From Citrobacter braakii (GTDB lineage Bacteria; Pseudomonadota; Gammaproteobacteria; Enterobacterales; Enterobacteriaceae): 64,000 nucleotides of DNA. Shown here piece by piece: positions 59,755 through 64,000 of this stretch. Each line of letters begins with the position of its first letter. The first letter of the stretch is position 1. The stretch lies in assembly GCF_002075345.1 (NCBI RefSeq), contig NZ_NAEW01000003.1, forward strand, positions 478,441-542,440. Reading direction: 5' to 3'. Made by a program: the position numbers and the translations under genes. The notes under the pieces are model-generated. The model was not told where the DNA came from. It saw nothing but the letters and a program-made list of their open reading frames with translations, and searched no databases.

Positions 59755-59778
59755 TGACTTCGAATGAAAGTCAGTATT
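59750..59778. promoter_or_regulatory. Inverted repeat with motif copy D over the dmsA start site
   Basis: AATACTGACTT and AAGTCAGTATT are perfect 11-bp arms with a 7-base loop CGAATGA. The centre contains TTCGAATGAAA, the core found before ybiU, ybiV and pflE/fsaA. It overlaps the predicted -10 and start of dmsA. It could be an operator or, with the following TTTT, an RNA hairpin. Confidence 0.55.
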
Positions 59779-59905
59779 TTTCTCTGTCTTTTAGCAAATT
59801 CAGTTTCTACCAGCCCGTATATCGATATTAACGTTATATAAAAAACTATACATCGAATATTTGTATTTTGTATTTTGTTTATTGTGAGCAGCAGAGTGAG
59901 CCACT

Positions 59906-62350
59906 ATGAAAACTAAGATTCCCGATGCCGTGCTGGCAACTGAGGTTACTCGCCGCGGTTTGGTGAAAACGACGGCGATAGGCGGACTGGCGGTGGCCAG
60001 TAGCGCGTTTACCCTGCCATTTACCCGTATTGCAAATGCTGCAGAAGCCCTTAATCCGACGCCGATTAATGAGAAAGTGATCTGGAGCGCGTGTACGGTG
60101 AACTGCGGCAGCCGCTGCCCGCTGCGTATGCATGTGGTCGACGGTGAAATAAAGTATGTCGAAACCGACAACACCGGCGATGACAACTATGACGGTCTGC
60201 ACCAGGTACGCGCCTGTCTGCGTGGTCGATCCATGCGTCGCCGAGTCTATAATCCCGATCGTCTGAAATACCCGATGAAACGCGTTGGTAAGCGTGGCGA
60301 AGGAAAATTTGAGCGCATCAGTTGGGATGAAGCCTACGACATCATTGCCAGCAATATGCAGCGTCTTATCAAAGACTACGGCAATGAGTCTATCTACCTG
60401 AACTACGGTACCGGTACGCTGGGTGGCACTATGACGCGCTCGTGGCCGCCGGGTAAAACGCTGGTGGCACGGTTGATGAACTGCTGCGGCGGCTATCTTA
60501 ATCACTACGGTGACTACTCTTCAGCGCAAATCGCTGCTGGGTTGAACTATACCTACGGCGGCTGGGCTGACGGTAACAGCCCGTCCGATATTGAAAACAG
60601 CAAGCTGGTGGTTCTGTTCGGTAATAACCCTGGTGAAACCCGTATGAGCGGGGGTGGGGTAACCTATTACCTTGAACAGGCGCGACAGAAATCCAATGCC
60701 CGCATGATCATTATCGATCCCCGTTATACGGATACCGGTGCGGGGCGTGAAGATGAATGGATCCCGATCCGTCCTGGTACTGATGCGGCGCTGGTCAATG
60801 GTCTGGCGTATGTCCTGATCACCGAAAACATGGTTGACCAACCGTTCCTCGACAAATACTGCGTGGGTTACGACGAGAAAACCTTACCGGCCGACGCACC
60901 GAAGAACGGTCACTATAAGGCGTATATTCTTGGGCAGGGTAAGGATGGCATTGCCAAGACCCCGGAGTGGGCGGCGCAGATTACCGGTATTCCCGCTGAA
61001 CGTATCGTCAAACTGGCGCGTGAAATAGGTAGCGCTAAACCGGCATACATCAGCCAGGGGTGGGGGCCGCAGCGTCATGCTAACGGTGAAATAGCGACCC
61101 GCGCCATTTCTATGCTCGCTATCCTGACCGGTAACGTTGGGATCAACGGCGGCAACAGCGGGGCGCGTGAGGGCTCATACAGTTTGCCGTTTGAGCGTAT
61201 GCCAACGCTGGAAAACCCTGTTGAAACCAGCATCTCGATGTTCATGTGGACGGACGCGATTGAGCGAGGCCCGGAGATGACGGCCCTGCGTGACGGCGTA
61301 CGCGGCAAAGACAAGCTCGATGTTCCTATTAAGATGATCTGGAACTATGCCGGTAACTGTCTGATTAACCAACACTCTGATATTAACCGCACGCATGAAA
61401 TCCTCCAGGACGAGAAGAAGTGCGAGATGATCGTCGTCATCGACTGTCATATGACTTCCTCGGCGAAATACGCAGACATTTTGCTGCCGGACTGCACTGC
61501 CTCCGAACAGATGGATTTTGCGCTGGATGCCTCATGCGGGAACATGTCCTATGTGATTTTCACCGATCAGGCGATCAAACCACGCTTCGAATGCAAGACT
61601 ATCTACCAGATGACCAGCGAGCTGGCGAAGCGCCTTGGCGTTGAGCAGCAGTTTACAGAAGGTCGTACTCAGGAAGAGTGGATGCGCCATCTGTATGAGC
61701 AGTCGCGCAAAGCGATTCCTGAACTGCCTACATTTGAAGAATTCCGCCAGCAAGGGATCTTTAAACAGCGCGATCCGCAAGGACATCATGTGGCGTACAA
61801 GGCATTCCGTGAGGATCCTAAAGCCAATCCGCTAACCACGCCGTCAGGTAAGATCGAAATTTATTCGCAGCAGCTTGCCGAGATCGCGGCAACCTGGGAA
61901 CTGCCGGAAGGTGATGTAATTGATCCGCTACCGATTTATACCCCAGGCTTTGAAAGCTTAAACGATCCGCTGGTGGAGAAATTCCCTTTGCAGCTGACCG
62001 GCTTCCACTATAAGTCTCGCGTTCACTCGACTTATGGCAACGTCGATGTCCTGAAAGCATCCTGCCGCCAGGAAATGTGGATCAACCCGATGGATGCGCA
62101 GCGACGCGGTATTAACAACGGCGACAAGGTACGTATCTTTAACGATCGTGGTGAAGTGCATATCGAGGCGAAAGTGACGCCACGTATGATGCCCGGCGTG
62201 GTGGCATTGGGCGAAGGGGCCTGGTATGACCCGGATGCAAAACGCGTGGATCAGGGCGGTTGCATTAACGTCCTGACGACCCAGCGTCCGTCTCCTCTCG
62301 CAAAGGGGAATCCGTCACACACGAACCTTGTTCAGGTTGAAAAGGCGTAA
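59906..62350 (+). CDS. dmsA: Dimethyl sulfoxide reductase catalytic subunit DmsA
   Basis: 814 residues, as in E. coli. Mo-bisMGD enzyme reducing DMSO and N-oxides in anaerobic respiration. Twin-arginine signal TRRGLVKT at residues 15-22, then a hydrophobic stretch (Thr replaces the Ser of E. coli). The iron-sulfur segment CTVNCGSRC near residue 63 is followed by ...VRACLRG, and molybdopterin-binding motifs such as GNNPGETRMSGGG and SQGWGPQRHANGE are present. Faces the periplasm, anchored by DmsC. Depends on moeA/moeB. First gene of dmsABC. Confidence 0.97.
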   Translation: MKTKIPDAVLATEVTRRGLVKTTAIGGLAVASSAFTLPFTRIANAAEALNPTPINEKVIWSACTVNCGSRCPLRMHVVDGEIKYVETDNTGDDNYDGLHQVRACLRGRSMRRRVYNPDRLKYPMKRVGKRGEGKFERISWDEAYDIIASNMQRLIKDYGNESIYLNYGTGTLGGTMTRSWPPGKTLVARLMNCCGGYLNHYGDYSSAQIAAGLNYTYGGWADGNSPSDIENSKLVVLFGNNPGETRMSGGGVTYYLEQARQKSNARMIIIDPRYTDTGAGREDEWIPIRPGTDAALVNGLAYVLITENMVDQPFLDKYCVGYDEKTLPADAPKNGHYKAYILGQGKDGIAKTPEWAAQITGIPAERIVKLAREIGSAKPAYISQGWGPQRHANGEIATRAISMLAILTGNVGINGGNSGAREGSYSLPFERMPTLENPVETSISMFMWTDAIERGPEMTALRDGVRGKDKLDVPIKMIWNYAGNCLINQHSDINRTHEILQDEKKCEMIVVIDCHMTSSAKYADILLPDCTASEQMDFALDASCGNMSYVIFTDQAIKPRFECKTIYQMTSELAKRLGVEQQFTEGRTQEEWMRHLYEQSRKAIPELPTFEEFRQQGIFKQRDPQGHHVAYKAFREDPKANPLTTPSGKIEIYSQQLAEIAATWELPEGDVIDPLPIYTPGFESLNDPLVEKFPLQLTGFHYKSRVHSTYGNVDVLKASCRQEMWINPMDAQRRGINNGDKVRIFNDRGEVHIEAKVTPRMMPGVVALGEGAWYDPDAKRVDQGGCINVLTTQRPSPLAKGNPSHTNLVQVEKA

Positions 62351-62360
62351 GGAGTAACCG

Positions 62361-62978
62361 ATGACAACCCAGTATGGATTTTTTATTGATTCCAGCCGTT
62401 GCACCGGTTGCAAAACCTGCGAACTGGCCTGCAAAGATTTCAAAAATTTAACCCCGGAAGTCAGCTTCCGCCGCATTTATGAATACGCAGGCGGCGACTG
62501 GCAGGCGGACAACGGCGTCTGGCATCAGAACGTCTTTGCTTATTACCTCTCCATTGCGTGTAACCACTGTGAAGATCCAGCCTGTACCAAGGTTTGTCCG
62601 AGCGGCGCGATGCACAAACGTGAAGATGGTTTTGTCGTTGTCGACGAAGATGTTTGCATTGGCTGCCGGTATTGCCACATGGCCTGTCCTTACGGCGCGC
62701 CGCAGTACAATGTTGAAAAAGGGCATATGACTAAATGTGATGGCTGCCATGAGCGCGTCGCTGAAGGTAAGAAACCCATCTGCGTGGAGTCCTGCCCACT
62801 GCGTGCGCTGGATTTTGGTCCGATTGAAGAGCTGCGCAAAAAACACGGTACTTTGGCTGCGGTAGCGCCACTGCCGGGCGCGCACTTTACCAAACCAAGT
62901 ATTGTCATCAAACCTAACGCCAATAGCCGCCCGACCGGGGATACTACAGGTTATCTGGCCAATCCGAAGGAGGTGTAA
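62361..62978 (+). CDS. dmsB: DMSO reductase electron-transfer subunit DmsB
   Basis: 205 residues, as in E. coli. Four [4Fe-4S] clusters held by Cys groups CTGCKTCELAC, CNHCEDPACTKVC, CIGCRYCHMAC and CDGCHERV...CVESC. Passes electrons from DmsC to DmsA. Starts 10 bp after dmsA with AAGGAG. Confidence 0.97.
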   Translation: MTTQYGFFIDSSRCTGCKTCELACKDFKNLTPEVSFRRIYEYAGGDWQADNGVWHQNVFAYYLSIACNHCEDPACTKVCPSGAMHKREDGFVVVDEDVCIGCRYCHMACPYGAPQYNVEKGHMTKCDGCHERVAEGKKPICVESCPLRALDFGPIEELRKKHGTLAAVAPLPGAHFTKPSIVIKPNANSRPTGDTTGYLANPKEV

Positions 62979-62979
62979 G

Positions 62980-63843
62980 ATGGGAAGTGGATGGCATGAA
63001 TGGCCGCTGATGATCTTCACTGTCTTCGGACAGTGTGTAGTTGGTGGCTTTATCGTTCTGGCGCTGGCGTTGATGAAAGGGGACTTACGCCCTGAATCGC
63101 AGCAGCGCGTGATTGCCTGCATGTTCGGGCTGTGGGTATTAATGGGCATTGGCTTTATTGCTTCCATGCTCCACCTGGGCTCACCGATGCGCGCCTTTAA
63201 CTCACTCAATCGTGTAGGGTCTTCTGCGTTGAGTAATGAAATTGCCAGCGGCTCAATCTTCTTTGCCGTTGGCGGCATCGGCTGGCTGCTGGCAACGCTG
63301 AAAAAAATGTCGCCCGTATTACGCAATCTGTGGTTAGTTGTTACCATGGTACTGGGCGTGGTTTTTGTCTGGATGATGGTGCGCGTGTATAACACCATCG
63401 ATACCGTACCGACCTGGTACAGCATCTGGACGCCGCTGGGCTTCTTCCTGACGATGTTTATGGGCGGTCCGCTGCTGGGATATCTGTTGCTGAGAATTGC
63501 TGGCGTGGACGGTTGGGCGATGCGCCTGTTGCCGGCTATTTCAGTGCTTGCTCTGGTCGTGAGCGCCATCATGTCTGTAATGCAGGGGGCTGAACTGGCG
63601 ACGATCCACAGTTCCATTCAACAGGCGTCTGCGCTGGTTCCGGATTACGGCTCGCTGATGGCGTGGCGGATTGTCGCTCTGGCATTAGCGCTGTGCTGCT
63701 GGATTGTACCGCAAGTGAAAGGCTACCAGCCTGCAGTTCCGCTGCTTTCCGTCGCGTTTATTCTGCTGTTAGTCGGCGAGTTGATTGGTCGTGGCGTGTT
63801 CTACGGGCTGCATATGACCGTCGGTATGGCGGTTGCCAGCTAA
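62980..63843 (+). CDS. dmsC: DMSO reductase membrane anchor DmsC
   Basis: 287 residues, about eight membrane helices. Oxidises menaquinol and anchors DmsAB. N-terminus MGSGWHEWPLMIF and motif MLHLGSPMRAF as in E. coli. The ATG at 62980, one base after the dmsB stop, follows GGAGG; the frame is open further upstream inside dmsB but that is not used in E. coli. Confidence 0.96.
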   Translation: MGSGWHEWPLMIFTVFGQCVVGGFIVLALALMKGDLRPESQQRVIACMFGLWVLMGIGFIASMLHLGSPMRAFNSLNRVGSSALSNEIASGSIFFAVGGIGWLLATLKKMSPVLRNLWLVVTMVLGVVFVWMMVRVYNTIDTVPTWYSIWTPLGFFLTMFMGGPLLGYLLLRIAGVDGWAMRLLPAISVLALVVSAIMSVMQGAELATIHSSIQQASALVPDYGSLMAWRIVALALALCCWIVPQVKGYQPAVPLLSVAFILLLVGELIGRGVFYGLHMTVGMAVAS

Positions 63844-63850
63844 ATGACAA

Positions 63851-63875
63851 ACCGGGGCATAGCCCCGGTTTTTTT
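63851..63875 (+). terminator. Terminator after dmsABC
   Basis: ACCGGGG/CCCCGGT, 7-bp stem with a 5-base loop, then TTTTTTT. Confidence 0.9.
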
Positions 63876-63885
63876 GTGCACAGAA

Positions 63886-63908
63886 AACCCCCAGCTAGGC
63901 TGGGGGTT
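63886..63908 (-). terminator. Second hairpin, oriented for minus-strand transcription
   Basis: AACCCCCAGC and GCTGGGGGTT, perfect 10-bp stem with a 3-base loop. On the minus strand TTTTC follows, so it could end a convergent transcript coming from beyond the window. The 92 bases from 63909 to 64000 contain no gene I recognise. Confidence 0.55.
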
Positions 63909-64000
63909 CCGGAAAGCTTTCAGCTTTGGGCCAGTTATTAAAACCCCTTTTGATTTGTTAAAACACATTGCGGTCTGGCAACTGCAAATGTTTAACAAGA

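Noticed and set aside
62448..63617. Long open frame of 389 codons antisense to dmsB-dmsC
   Set aside because: dmsB and dmsC are clear family members in the other strand; the antisense frame has no ribosome site or recognisable domain and reflects codon bias.

Overview
The window is ordinary enterobacterial chromosome. Protein lengths, start codons and gene order match the Escherichia coli / Salmonella / Citrobacter core genome between ybiS (ldtB) and dmsC. Residue differences from E. coli, the missing yliE-yliF pair and an AadA-type gene like that of Salmonella point to a Citrobacter-like or Salmonella-like relative. Genus is inference; no 16S gene is present. No prophage, complete insertion sequence, CRISPR array or plasmid gene was found.

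Layout. 1-8765: ldtB (cut by the left edge), the ABC-F gene ybiT, an ERIC repeat, then ybiU, ybiV, the glycyl-radical enzyme pair pflF-pflE and fructose-6-phosphate aldolase fsaA. 8840-11789: moeB-moeA and an intrinsic aadA-like nucleotidyltransferase gene. 11982-18290: iaaA and the glutathione importer gsiABCD. 18311-24417: rimO, bssR, yliI, gstB, dacC, deoR. 24482-33391: ybjG, mdfA, ybjH, ybjI-ybjJ, rcdA, an unusual short-chain dehydrogenase homologue, the sRNA RybB, ybjL, ybjM, grxA. 33564-36089: ybjC-nfsA-rimK-ybjN. 36523-42429: potFGHI, ybjO, rlmC. 42520-45331: tRNA-Ser(GGA) and a hydrolase-pirin/LysR cassette. 45411-52277: infA, aat, cydDC, trxB, lrp. 52412-63843: ftsK, lolA, rarA, serS, dmsABC.

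How the genes work together. Several units serve anaerobic or sugar metabolism (pflF/pflE/fsaA/ybiV, dmsABC, cydDC). Others handle redox and thiols (grxA, trxB, gstB, gsiABCD, iaaA, nfsA), envelope and wall (ldtB, dacC, ybjG, lolA, ftsK) or translation (ybiT, infA, rimO, rimK, rlmC, serS, tRNA-Ser, aat).

The least explained signals are: (1) an 11-bp core, TTCGAATGAAA, in the promoter regions of ybiU, ybiV, pflE/fsaA and dmsA, which suggests a shared unidentified regulator; (2) direct adjacency of rlmC and tRNA-Ser(GGA), where E. coli has about 25 kb (artJ to clpA); (3) an SDR-fold protein lacking the Ser-Tyr-Lys catalytic residues; (4) a chromosomal AadA homologue with all checked catalytic residues. 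I see no convincing new multi-gene system. The candidate regulon is the best lead.
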